Shown here: positions 1-7,184 of the stretch, piece after piece
Numbering within the stretch: position 1 is the stretch's first letter
Layout of the letters: every line of letters starts with the position of its first letter
Assembly (NCBI RefSeq): GCF_030385785.1
Contig: NZ_JAUEDK010000037.1
Span: 1-40,882 of the forward strand
Length of the DNA: 40,882 bases
Source of the DNA: Crenobacter oryzisoli
Lineage (GTDB): Bacteria > Pseudomonadota > Gammaproteobacteria > Burkholderiales > Chromobacteriaceae
Reading direction: 5' to 3'
Notes under the pieces: model-generated
The model's input: only the letters and a program-made list of their open reading frames with translations
Database searches by the model: none
What the model was told of the DNA's origin: nothing
Made by a program: the position numbers and the translations under genes

Positions 1-969
1 TTTGTGGTCAGGTCGGACAAGCATAGCGAGCAGATTGTCGATGGCCGATTGGTGGTGACGATCAGGATTGCAAGGCAGTACGGCGCAGCAATCCGACTGA
101 CGACGAACAGCAACGGCAAGGGCGTTGATCTGCGCGGCGGCAATCTGCGGATCCTCGTCAAGGACGATCAGCTCGACATCCATTACGCCACAGCAAAGGC
201 GGCAGGCCGCCCGTGCGGCACGCAGGAAGTCGGCGTCGATAAAGGCTACAGCGAGGCGCTGACCGATTCGGACGGGGTGCGCCACGGTGAACGCTTTGGT
301 GGGGTGCTGACGCGCTACAGCGATCAGCAAGCCGCCACCGGCAAAGCAAGAAACAAGCTACATGCGCTGGAAAAGCAGCATCGGGAAGCGGGGCGCACTG
401 CCAAGGCTGACCGAATCCGACAAAACAACCTTGGCCGGAAAAAACTGAACGCCCGCCGCGACCGCACCCAGCAACACTTGAGAACGATTGCCTATCAGGC
501 CGCGCATCAGGTGGTGGATAAAGCGGCGGTGGTGGCGTCAGAGGATTTGACCGCGCCGATCAAGGTGAAAGTACAGTGGCGGAACTACAACCGCCGCATG
601 AGTGGTTGGGCCAAAAGTGTACTGGCCCAAGCCATCGATGAAGTGTGTTCGCAGCGTGGCGCGGTGCATGTCACCGTGAATGCCGCTTATACGTCGCAAA
701 TGGACTCGTTCACCGGCTTGCTGGAAGGCAGGCGGGTGGGCGACAAATTTCACCGTGCCAACGGGGACGTGATCCAAGCGGATTTCAACGCTGCCCGGAA
801 CGTGAAACACCGGCTCCATGACCCGGCTATTGCCCGGTTCATGCCGCACCGCGAGGTGCTGCGGATTCTGCAATCACGTTCCTCCGGCGCAACTGAGCGT
901 CAAGAGGCTTCAGTTGGTCGGCGCAAGCCGCGTCAACGAAGTGCGGATAAATCCATTGCTCTACTTTGA
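1..969 (+). CDS. tnpB: TnpB-family RNA-guided nuclease/transposon protein, 5' end outside window
   Basis: The reading frame is open to the left edge, so the GTG at 4 is probably not the start and the N-terminus is missing. The visible ~322 residues carry the RuvC-like triad of the TnpB/IS605 family: GVDKG (first Asp), VVASEDLTAP (Glu) and QADFNAARNV (last Asp). The usual zinc-ribbon is absent: between YTSQ and the last motif, where TnpB normally has two Cys-x2-Cys pairs, it reads MDSFTG and FHRANGD with no cysteines. Characterised TnpB proteins cut DNA using an RNA made from the element's right end. No TnpA gene is visible. The gene ends 9 bases before the hsp20 fragment, in the same frame, so the element probably inserted into hsp20. 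Family is well supported; activity is not known. Confidence 0.85.
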   Translation, partial: FVVRSDKHSEQIVDGRLVVTIRIARQYGAAIRLTTNSNGKGVDLRGGNLRILVKDDQLDIHYATAKAAGRPCGTQEVGVDKGYSEALTDSDGVRHGERFGGVLTRYSDQQAATGKARNKLHALEKQHREAGRTAKADRIRQNNLGRKKLNARRDRTQQHLRTIAYQAAHQVVDKAAVVASEDLTAPIKVKVQWRNYNRRMSGWAKSVLAQAIDEVCSQRGAVHVTVNAAYTSQMDSFTGLLEGRRVGDKFHRANGDVIQADFNAARNVKHRLHDPAIARFMPHREVLRILQSRSSGATERQEASVGRRKPRQRSADKSIALL

Positions 970-978
970 GCAAGTTTT

Positions 979-1383
979 TTGGAACAGTTCTTTCATGACC
1001 CGTTTGCAGGTCGTGGCGCGCTCGAACGATGGTTTGGCGACTTCAGTTCATCGCGCTTCCAGCCGCGCATCGACGTCGTCGATGAAGGGAAGGTGCTGCG
1101 TGTGACCGCCGAACTGCCCGGATTGGAACGCGAAGATCTGAAGGTGAGCGTCGAGGATGGGGCAATCGTGCTGCGCGGAGAGAAAAAGCAGGATGTGCGC
1201 AGAGAGGAAAACGGCTGCTACTGGCTGGAGCGCGCCCATGGAAGCTTCATGCGCACGATCCCGATGCCGGAAAACGCAGACCCCGACCACACCTTGGCAA
1301 AGTTTGACAACGGTGTACTCACGTTAACCGTGCCGAAATCGGAGCCGGTGCAGACCGTGAGTCGCACGATCGATATCGGCTAG
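979..1383 (+). pseudogene. Hsp20/alpha-crystallin small heat-shock protein, 5'-truncated
   Basis: This encodes a small heat-shock chaperone: an alpha-crystallin domain from about residue 25 (PRIDVVDEGKVLRVTAELPG) to the end, including the conserved GVLTLTVPK motif. Such proteins hold unfolding proteins in the cytoplasm. The N-terminus looks short. The only start available is TTG at 979, with no ribosome binding site in front, and the same frame continues back to the tnpB stop at 967-969. Family members usually carry another 10-20 residues before the FF-x-DPF segment. I infer that the TnpB element removed the promoter and first codons. A functional protein from the TTG cannot be excluded. It is followed by about 90 bases without features. 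Confidence 0.75.
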
Positions 1384-1474
1384 GGCAAGCACGCAAAGTG
1401 CCATGGTGTCGGGCGGATATCAGACGAACCGGGCCGTTAGGGTGTGTTCACAGTAGCTGATTTGTGCTGATATC

Positions 1475-1584
1475 GGCTTTGTTAATGAAATGGACGCCCC
1501 CTTCCTAGGCCGGCATCGCGGTGCCACAGTGAGATTGCTACCACCTCACTGAATGAAGGGAGCGTCCATTTCATTAACAAAGCC
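1475..1584. repeat. MITE-like element with 30-bp terminal inverted repeats
   Basis: Bases 1475-1504 and 1555-1584 are inverted copies with one mismatch (position 1561). The outer ends begin GGCTTTGTTAATGAAATGG. The GGCTTTGTT start resembles the ends of IS903-type IS5-family elements. The 50-base core holds two further small inverted repeats (GGCATCGCGGTGCC, and CAGTGAG with CTCACTG) and no coding sequence. No clear target duplication flanks it. It is either a miniature element mobilised in trans or an internally deleted IS. Confidence 0.65.
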
Positions 1585-1672
1585 TCCTCAACCCTATTGT
1601 CATGCATCGCTCGGGGTCAGATTGATAGACACTCGAAAACGGTCAGTTCTTCGTTACCCGCAAAAAAGTGGC

Positions 1673-2284
1673 TCACGGAGAAGCCGCTGCACTGTAGCCA
1701 TTCATGAACACCCGTACAGATTCCTCCACCGACTCGACTATCTGCTCGTCGCTAGGCGGTTCGGTGGCGCCGGTGATGAACGACTCCAAAAAATCCGCCT
1801 CCAGCAGATTTATCAAGTGGCGCGCAGCCCGCCACGGTTTGCCTTGCCTCAGCCGCCCAGCCTCCATCACCCCCGCGAGAAAGTGGGCCAGCCGTCCCCA
1901 TCCTTCGGCGGGTCCGCTTTCGAAAAACAGTTTGCCGATACCAGAGCGTGCCCCCTCTCCCATCACGATGCTGCGCACGATGATCAGATCCGGGCTCAAT
2001 ACGTTTCTCAGAAAGCGTTCTCCGAAGGATTGCAGCGTCGCGGTGAGATCATCGCTAGGCTGCAGACTACCGAAAGCCTGCATCATGCGCTCTTCAGCCC
2101 ACCCCTTGACTACCGCGAGAAACAGCTCTTCCTTGGAGGCAAAGTAGCTGTAGATCGTGGCCTTGGAACCGCCAACACGAGTAGTGATTTCTGACATCGA
2201 CGTGGCCTCGTAGCCACGTTCCTGGAACACCTCAGCTGCCACTGCCACGATTTTCAGGCGCCTGTTTTCACTTTTCATCCTCAT
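1673..2284 (-). CDS. TetR/AcrR-family repressor (203 aa)
   Basis: A typical TetR repressor. The N-terminal helix-turn-helix spans roughly residues 10-55 (VFQERGYEATSMSEITTRVGGSKATIYSYFASKEE, in parts), followed by a variable ligand-binding domain with a TetR_C-like RFLRNVLSPDLIIVRSIVMGE stretch. The ATG at 2284 has AGGAG six to seven bases upstream; a second ATG at 2278 is possible. Its promoter holds a perfect 15-bp palindrome at 2347-2361 next to a TATAAT on the minus strand, and a near-identical palindrome lies at 2937-2951. It therefore probably represses itself and the rightward unit. The rightward unit includes a decayed MFS_3 exporter, so efflux control was the likely original role. 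Confidence 0.9.
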   Translation of the reverse strand: MRMKSENRRLKIVAVAAEVFQERGYEATSMSEITTRVGGSKATIYSYFASKEELFLAVVKGWAEERMMQAFGSLQPSDDLTATLQSFGERFLRNVLSPDLIIVRSIVMGEGARSGIGKLFFESGPAEGWGRLAHFLAGVMEAGRLRQGKPWRAARHLINLLEADFLESFITGATEPPSDEQIVESVEESVRVFMNGYSAAASP

Positions 2285-2340
2285 GACCCACTCCTAATGA
2301 ACTGTTCAGCTCCGTTGACCTCCGACATACTTGAATTTTT

Positions 2341-2361
2341 ATTATAACCGTACAGTACGGT
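2341..2361. promoter_or_regulatory. TetR operator overlapping the repressor's promoter
   Basis: ACCGTACAGTACGGT at 2347-2361 is a perfect palindrome with 7-base arms around one central base. On the minus strand a TATAAT (-10-like) occupies 2346-2341, directly adjacent. This fits autorepression of the tetR gene starting at 2284. Confidence 0.7.
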
Positions 2362-2419
2362 ATTGCTATGCAAATATTAACACACGAGACCAGAGGACAC
2401 ACTTTGTTGCTGCCACGCA

Positions 2420-2840
2420 CGGGCGGAATGCTGCCTTCGCCCCAAGGGGTTGGCCACCGCCGCCGCCACTGCTTTGAACCATGCCGTCCTGCTCAACATC
2501 GAGCTGCTGGCCCTGTCGGCGTAGCCTGGATCATTGCCGTGTCCACCTTCAATGTGCCCTTCCAGGCCACGCTGAGGTGCACGGCCTCACCATGTACACC
2601 AAGTCTTCGGTAGCACCATGACCGTGAGCAGCGGCCTGTGAGGCGGCATCGCCACCTCGCGGCTCATCTCGGTATTGGTCCTGCCCATCGCCGCCGTGTT
2701 GCTGCGGCATCAGCCCTTGCCCGACCAGGATGATATGAACCTGAGTCCCTGGGCGCACTGGCCCGCCCCAATCCTTGCTCCCCGATGCGCGGATCAAGCA
2801 TGGCTCGGTGATGGCCATCGTCGAATACGCCATCTTATGC
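2420..2840 (+). pseudogene. MFS_3-family exporter, decayed C-terminal part
   Basis: No intact frame survives, but pieces in different frames read as the MFS_3 (EntS-like, transmembrane secretion effector) family. GVAWIIAVSTFNV-x-FQATL (about 2515-2570) matches a conserved transmembrane segment of that family. GLTMYTK and VFGSTMTVSSGLWGG-like pieces follow with frameshifts. DARIKHGSVMAIVEYAI (about 2784-2832) resembles the soluble C-terminal segment that begins with a V-x-IEYRI motif. The fragment sits between the two TetR operators, so the exporter was probably the regulated gene. The identification is from memory of the family, not from an alignment. Confidence 0.5.
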
Positions 2841-2936
2841 TCAAACCATAAGCTGGGAGTGCGTACTGTTGTCGGGGCAGTCCACGCGGTCGAGTTCAGT
2901 TATCGCTTGACAAGGTTCTGATGTCTCGCGAATATA

Positions 2937-2951
2937 ACCGTACTGTACAGT
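2937..2951. promoter_or_regulatory. Second TetR operator
   Basis: ACCGTACTGTACAGT shares the left arm, and the preceding ATAA bases, with the operator at 2347-2361; the right arm has one mismatch. A TTGACA lies at 2907-2912. The TATAAC at 2933-2938 overlaps the operator but with long spacing (20), so the exact promoter is uncertain. The site would control rightward transcription towards 2994. Confidence 0.6.
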
Positions 2952-2993
2952 TTATTTAACTAAGAGGACAGGCCAAAAGCTTGACTAATCGCA

Positions 2994-3416
2994 ATGATCT
3001 ACACGAAATTCGCAGCATTGCTCGGCACAGCTGAACAGGATACGAAGGCTACCTCGGTGATGGCCCTACCGCGGGAAGATGCGCTCGCAGCCCTGACCAA
3101 ACTGATGGAACCACAGAACATCGCGGCCATCCTCATTGACTATCCATCGTTTGAAGGCCACAGCTACAACCAGATCGATCTGCTGGTTTCGGCCCTTGTC
3201 GGCCATGGGATGAAGGAAAGCGCCGACCTGGTACAACAGCACACCCCCCTTCTGGTCACCGACAAACCGGAGAAGGCCCTCAAAATCTATCAGGAAATCC
3301 AGCGCGATTCCTTGGCGGTAACCGCCTCGCTCTACTTTGCCGGTCAGAGGGATCATGATGCCGAACAGGCCATTCACCGATACATGCAGCGCAACCTCCG
3401 ACAATCGGAGGGTTAG
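2994..3416 (+). CDS. Hypothetical protein (140 aa), downstream of a TetR operator
   Basis: I do not recognise this protein. It is soluble, with no signal peptide or membrane segment, and looks mainly helical (DALAALTKLMEPQNIAAILIDY, then DLLVSALVGHGMKESADLVQQ, in parts). It ends IHRYMQRNLRQ. Codon use matches the high-GC gene set, and the minus-strand frame over the same bases looks like a shadow. The ATG at 2994 has no good ribosome binding site; GAGGAC about 30 bases upstream is too far. It lies 40 bases after the second TetR operator, so it may be the repressor's remaining target. It could also be a fragment of a longer protein. Confidence 0.5.
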   Translation: MIYTKFAALLGTAEQDTKATSVMALPREDALAALTKLMEPQNIAAILIDYPSFEGHSYNQIDLLVSALVGHGMKESADLVQQHTPLLVTDKPEKALKIYQEIQRDSLAVTASLYFAGQRDHDAEQAIHRYMQRNLRQSEG

Positions 3417-3418
3417 TG

Positions 3419-3495
3419 CTGATTTCGGTAAATCTGGCCAGCTGTTCCGGCAACATCTGGCCAATTCTAGGCCCTTGTGCTGATGCTGGCCATAC
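3419..3495. mobile_element. IS21-like terminal repeat fragment
   Basis: ATCTGGCCA occurs at 3432-3440 and 3455-3463, with a degenerate copy ATGCTGGCCA at 3483-3492. Spaced (A)CTGGCCA repeats after a GCTGATTTCGG stretch are typical of IS21-family ends. No istA or istB sequence is present. Weak call. Confidence 0.3.
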
Positions 3496-3550
3496 AAACT
3501 AAATCCGTGAAGGGCGTTAGGAGATTGGCCTTACGCAGCGCTTTCCATTA

Positions 3551-3571
3551 CAGCAGGGATGGTCCCTGCTG
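3551..3571. other. Perfect 9-bp-stem hairpin
   Basis: CAGCAGGGA, a TGG loop, then TCCCTGCTG. No T-run follows on either strand, so it is not a standard intrinsic terminator. It stands alone in the gap between the unknown gene at 2994 and infA. Confidence 0.4.
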
Positions 3572-3802
3572 GCTTGCCCCGATGGCATAGTGTGACGCAT
3601 GCTGTCGATAAAATTTGACAAATCAAGAACTTATCGTCATCATGGTTAACTCTCTTCTCTAGGCGACCCATGCGGCCGTCTGCCTCGCATTAACTGCTGT
3701 CACATCGCACGGCAATTTCCGCTCAAGGTTTACGAAGCCATCAGTCACGGCCCTGCATTTGTGCACGTCGTGGCAATCTGTCATTTCAGGATTGGAGTTA
3801 CT

Positions 3803-4063
3803 GTGCCCAAGGAAGACATGATCGAACTGCAAGGCGTTGTCATCGAGATGTTGCCGGAGTCGCGTTTTCGCGTCCGGCTCGATAACAATGTGGTGATACT
3901 CGCTTATGGCTCGGGAAAGATGAAACTGCACCGCATACGCGTGCTGCTTGGCGACCGCGTCACGGTGGAAATGTCGCCCTATGATCTCACCAAAGGGCGT
4001 ATCAATTTCCGCCATCCTACTGCAAGATTAGAACAGGCCTCGCCAATGCGACGTCGTCATTGA
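3803..4063 (+). CDS. infA: Translation initiation factor IF-1 (second-copy type)
   Basis: IF-1 binds the 30S A site during initiation. The 86-residue protein is one OB-fold: [21 protein letters not shown], then [31 protein letters not shown] (in parts), the standard IF-1 core. I place the start at GTG 3803, giving [11 protein letters not shown] to match the usual AKED-x-IE start; GGAG at 3794-3797 sits five bases away. The frame is open further upstream but that part is not IF-1. The C-terminus is extended past the usual end ([17 protein letters not shown]). It is not next to rpmJ, rpsM or secY, the usual context, so this is probably a paralogue. A csp gene follows about 850 bases on. Confidence 0.92.
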   Translation: MPKEDMIELQGVVIEMLPESRFRVRLDNNVVILAYGSGKMKLHRIRVLLGDRVTVEMSPYDLTKGRINFRHPTARLEQASPMRRRH

Positions 4064-4101
4064 GGACTATTCATAAATGGGTAGTTATAAAGAAAATACT
4101 A

Positions 4102-4281
4102 ATGAAAATCAAAGAACTGAAACAGGGTGACCACATCACCCAGCAAATCGACAATTCGACCATCGCGTTTGAAGTAATGTCCATTCAGCAAATCGGCCGT
4201 CATTTCTTGGTAACCTTTAGCTCTGCATTCGGCATCGAAAGCGCCCGATATCAGGGTGAGGCTTGCGTTACCATGGTGTAG
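4102..4281 (+). CDS. Small hypothetical protein (59 aa)
   Basis: MKIKELKQGDHITQQIDNS, then a beta-rich segment (IAFEVMSIQQIGRHFLVTF). The frame opens at TTG 4060, overlapping the infA stop, but ATG 4102 gives the more natural N-terminus. The Shine-Dalgarno is weak. The length and predicted strands would suit a single small beta-barrel or SH3-like domain; I do not recognise the family. It may be co-transcribed with infA. Confidence 0.5.
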   Translation: MKIKELKQGDHITQQIDNSTIAFEVMSIQQIGRHFLVTFSSAFGIESARYQGEACVTMV

Positions 4282-4731
4282 GTACGTAAATAAAATAAAA
4301 GCAATAAACTGCTCCTGGATTTCTAGGAAACTGAATACTTGCCCGCTGATATAGAAGCGGTCATTTTTCATCCCCGTATCGAACGAGCATTTGGGCCGAG
4401 CAGCAGTATGCAAGCCCCTACCAGAAGAATTCTGCTCTTCGGCCGAAGCTGCATCTCAATGTTTTGGTCCATTGTGGTTGCTAGCTGGCGATGAGTGGAC
4501 ATTAAGCGGCCATCTTCCTGAAATGACCGGTTTCTATTCCCTCGATCGGCTCAAACCAACCTAATTCGTTCATTCGTTATGTTTAAATATGCCCTGAAGG
4601 CATTGAAAATGCTGAGCGACTGAAGAGCCGCCTCACTTCTGCCAGCTTATTTTGACATAGGCCTCATAATCCAAATTCAATAAATTATCGCAGCATCTCT
4701 GGTAAGGCACTGATAAAGTTTAACAATTTTA
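4282..4731. other. AT-rich intergenic region, no gene seen
   Basis: About 450 bases between the small gene and the csp promoter. I see no ORF with plausible coding character, no tRNA and no IS ends. Confidence 0.5.
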
Positions 4732-4760
4732 TTGACTTATCGGCTTTGAGTGCGTATAAG
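4732..4760 (+). promoter_or_regulatory. Sigma-70 promoter for the cold-shock gene
   Basis: TTGACT (4732-4737), a 17-base spacer, then TATAAG (4755-4760). This predicts a start near 4767 and an untranslated leader of about 140 bases before the ATG at 4908. A long leader is a hallmark of cold-inducible csp mRNAs. Confidence 0.7.
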
Positions 4761-4907
4761 TATAAATAGCACAGCAGGATCTTCAAGAGTCATACCTATC
4801 GATACCTCGTCGCCCATAAAACGTGGACTTCATCGTTTCCTTATTTATTCCTTGAGTATCGTGCATTTCGAGCATTTGCTCACTATCACCCACCAAAGGA
4901 ATACATA

Positions 4908-5111
4908 ATGGAAACCGGCACAGTAAAATTCTTCAATGAAGCAAAAGGTTTTGGCTTTATCACCCCAGATAATGGTGGCGAAGATCTTTTTGCTCACTTC
5001 TCGGAAATCAGAGCCGAAGGCTTCAAGACGCTTCATGACGGCCAAAAAGTAAGCTTTACTAGGGGCATGGGTAAAAAAGGCCCTGCAGCCACAAACATTC
5101 AGCCAACGTGA
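4908..5111 (+). CDS. Cold-shock protein, CspA family (67 aa)
   Basis: A single cold-shock OB-fold that binds single-stranded RNA/DNA and melts mRNA structure. It has [17 protein letters not shown] with the RNP1 motif KGFGFI (residues ~14-19) and the RNP2-like motif DLFAHF (~27-32). Family length is 65-70 residues. AAAGGA at 4895-4900 lies seven bases before the ATG. It has its own promoter with a long leader and a strong terminator at 5129, so it is monocistronic. Confidence 0.97.
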   Translation: METGTVKFFNEAKGFGFITPDNGGEDLFAHFSEIRAEGFKTLHDGQKVSFTRGMGKKGPAATNIQPT

Positions 5112-5128
5112 CCCTTGTCTGACTTTAC

Positions 5129-5163
5129 ATTATAAAAGCCCCGCATAGCGGGGCTTTTATAAT
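5129..5163. terminator. Strong bidirectional terminator after csp
   Basis: A perfect 16-bp stem with an ATA loop; the GC core is GCCCCGC/GCGGGGC, flanked by AAAA on the left and TTTT on the right. It can terminate on both strands. Confidence 0.92.
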
Positions 5164-5198
5164 CCAAATACACCACGCATCCACGACCGAAGAGATAC

Positions 5199-5405
5199 AT
5201 GCCAACGAAAAAAGGTTTAGACTACTTAAGAGAAGGTTCTCATGTGATATTGCCCTCCGGCAGAACTGCCATAGTAATAGGACTTAGACGATCAGGATAT
5301 GAATTTTGTTACCTAGACGGTGACTTTGAAAAGCTTCTATTGAGCAGAGGGGCATCTATACGCCTCACCGTTTTAAAACCCACCATGTCAGTGCTGGCTT
5401 TCTGA
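5199..5405 (+). CDS. Small hypothetical protein (68 aa)
   Basis: MPTKKGLDYLREGSHVILPS, then beta-strand-like segments (TAIVIGLRRSGYEFCYLDG). GAAGAGA sits about six bases before the ATG. I do not recognise the family. The pattern (basic N-terminus, GSHV-I, a turn, then Y-x-DGDFEKL) suggests a small nucleic-acid-binding barrel but this is a guess. It follows the csp terminator and needs its own promoter. Confidence 0.5.
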   Translation: MPTKKGLDYLREGSHVILPSGRTAIVIGLRRSGYEFCYLDGDFEKLLLSRGASIRLTVLKPTMSVLAF

Positions 5406-6232
5406 AGGTTAATATCGGCTTGCCGCCTCAGCATTGTTGCTGGCTCTGGCTGTCAATGCATAATCGACTCTAATAACATTGGTCTTCTATAGAAGCATTA
5501 CCATAGGCAAAAGAGCATTAAGCCTATCACGTTCATTAACATAGAGACTATTAGCAGTTTGGTCACTACGATAGGCCACACTTCCCGATATTTACGGAAT
5601 CGCCCTGTTCATTCCTGTCACCTATCAGAGCTCCTGCAGCGGCCAATGAAATTTCAGAGCTACTAGCAAAGCCCCACAAGCGTAGTTGCGCTATCTTGCC
5701 GTACTCCCAGTACTGTCTGTGGCAGTGCGATGAGCAGGACCATTGTGCTGGGTTTTAGTAGCAACGCTTAGTCAGTCGACGCAAAATTAAAGCAGCCCCT
5801 TCTCCGAATAGAGCAGCCAATTGACTAACATCATTGATGGCTATCAGTTTAGAAATTTAAAATAACCGTATTGGAAGAATTTCTCCAGACGTCTAATTCT
5901 AATAGCTATTACATTGAAAACAAGCTAAGCTTACGATGTGCCTCGGCACAAGCTGCGATGACTACTTTCCCCTCTCAAGAAAATCAGATCGATCAAAAAT
6001 AAGAAAATATTAGCTAACACCAATAAAAACCGCCATGGCGCATGTTTATTGCATAACAATCTGCGTATTGTACCATCCTCCCCTGAAGCATAGCATTGCA
6101 TGACCTATACTGTATTTCTTGCAGTGGTTTTCACTTGCATCTCGGTCTTGAAATCACCATGCATTGAGTCAATCACTACTTATTAGGATCATCCCCTCAT
6201 AGTGGTGCCTGCCTCAGGCAAGGAGTTATCAA
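5406..6232. other. AT-rich region without recognisable genes
   Basis: About 830 bases with stop codons in all frames and base composition clearly lower in GC than the flanks. I see no tRNA, IS end or long repeat. It may be decayed horizontally acquired DNA or hold an unrecognised small RNA. Confidence 0.5.
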
Positions 6233-6469
6233 GTGAGCATGATTAAATATTCAATGATATACCGAGTAAAGTATGGGACATCAGGAAGGTGGGAGATATT
6301 TCTTACCGGATCGGTAATCCCTATTGTTGACTTTAGTGCTAAAAGTGATGCATTGAGCTACGCCCACTATTTATCTGACAGCCACCCTGGTTCGATTGTC
6401 AAATCACTCGATGGGCATGGCATTATGGCCATAGTCAAATGTGAGGTATTAAATGAAAGCGAAGGTTAG
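6233..6469 (+). CDS. Small hypothetical protein (78 aa)
   Basis: Start GTG 6233 with AAGGAG at 6220-6225, seven bases away; an ATG two codons later is the alternative. The protein has RVKYGTSGRWEIFLTGSVIP and ALSYAHYLSDSHPGSIVKSLDG segments, suggesting a small alpha/beta protein. No family recognised. It overlaps the next gene by 17 bases, so the two are likely translationally coupled. Composition is AT-rich compared with the catabolic island. Confidence 0.6.
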   Translation: MSMIKYSMIYRVKYGTSGRWEIFLTGSVIPIVDFSAKSDALSYAHYLSDSHPGSIVKSLDGHGIMAIVKCEVLNESEG

Positions 6470-6812
6470 CGTCACACGCAACTCGCAGGGAATGACTGGT
6501 CACAACAAAAGGCAGGCATCAGTGGCATACCAAAAGAAAAGTACTCATGGTCAACTGCATAAAGCAGCAGCGTCAGGGAAAGTTGATCTCGTAAGGCTTT
6601 ATGTAAAGTATGGAGATGACATTAACGAAATAGATCAAAATGGCATGACCCCTTTACACTTAGCCTATCAGAATGGACAGACACAAGTTGTAGAGGCACT
6701 ATTAGAGTTGAATGCAGATCAAACCATCAAAGACAGCAATCTTCATGTTGCTTATGACTTGATACAAGAACACTCTTTCTTCTGCAAACTGCGCTCACAA
6801 GATCACTATTGA
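6453..6812 (+). CDS. Short ankyrin-repeat protein (119 aa)
   Basis: Ankyrin repeats mediate protein-protein contacts. From residue ~32: LHKAAASGKVDLVRLYVKYG then DINEIDQNGMTPLHLAYQNG then QVVEALLELNADQTIKDSN. That is one half repeat, one full repeat and a degenerate cap. The first 30 residues are basic and probably disordered. No signal peptide. The ATG at 6453 lies inside the previous gene, indicating a two-gene operon. Such pairs can be toxin-immunity or effector-chaperone units, but nothing here shows that. Confidence 0.75.
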   Translation: MKAKVSVTRNSQGMTGHNKRQASVAYQKKSTHGQLHKAAASGKVDLVRLYVKYGDDINEIDQNGMTPLHLAYQNGQTQVVEALLELNADQTIKDSNLHVAYDLIQEHSFFCKLRSQDHY

Positions 6813-7184
6813 AAAATTGGCATTAATGTCATTAGAAATACTCACGTATCCTTAGTATGGCTCATTGAGCGTGAGCTGAACTTTCTGCATAAGGGTAGTG
6901 AAAGGGCTAGAGGATCAACAACGTCGCGGAGGAAGGAGCGAGGCTGATTACAGCCTATCGGAACAACATTGTTGACGAAGTCCTCCGACAAGGCGGCAAG
7001 ATGAGCTGATCAAGGCTCTCAAGGCCAATTGAGCCCCCTTGTCAGATCACAACCCTCTGGAATTCGAGATGGAGGGCCACCCACGGGTGGCCGTTTTGCA
7101 TGCTCAGAGACTAGCCCGGAAGCGGCCGACCGCACTAGCCAGTTGATCGACCACGGCGGATGAGGACGGCCTAATCATTGCCCC
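6813..7184. other. Intergenic region with a small hairpin
   Basis: No gene seen. At 7075-7092 GGCCACCC pairs with GGGTGGCC around a two-base loop, followed by GTTTTG. It could be a weak terminator for the ankyrin pair. It also marks the downstream boundary of the leftward catabolic operon ending at 7185. Confidence 0.4.

Noticed and set aside
2994-3416. Similarity of the unknown protein to the N-terminal helical domain of aconitase B
   Set aside because: Only scattered resemblance from memory; the length and motif order do not fit.
3803-4063. Longer IF-1 starting at 3761
   Set aside because: The extra N-terminal residues have no IF-1 similarity and the GTG at 3803 has a good Shine-Dalgarno.
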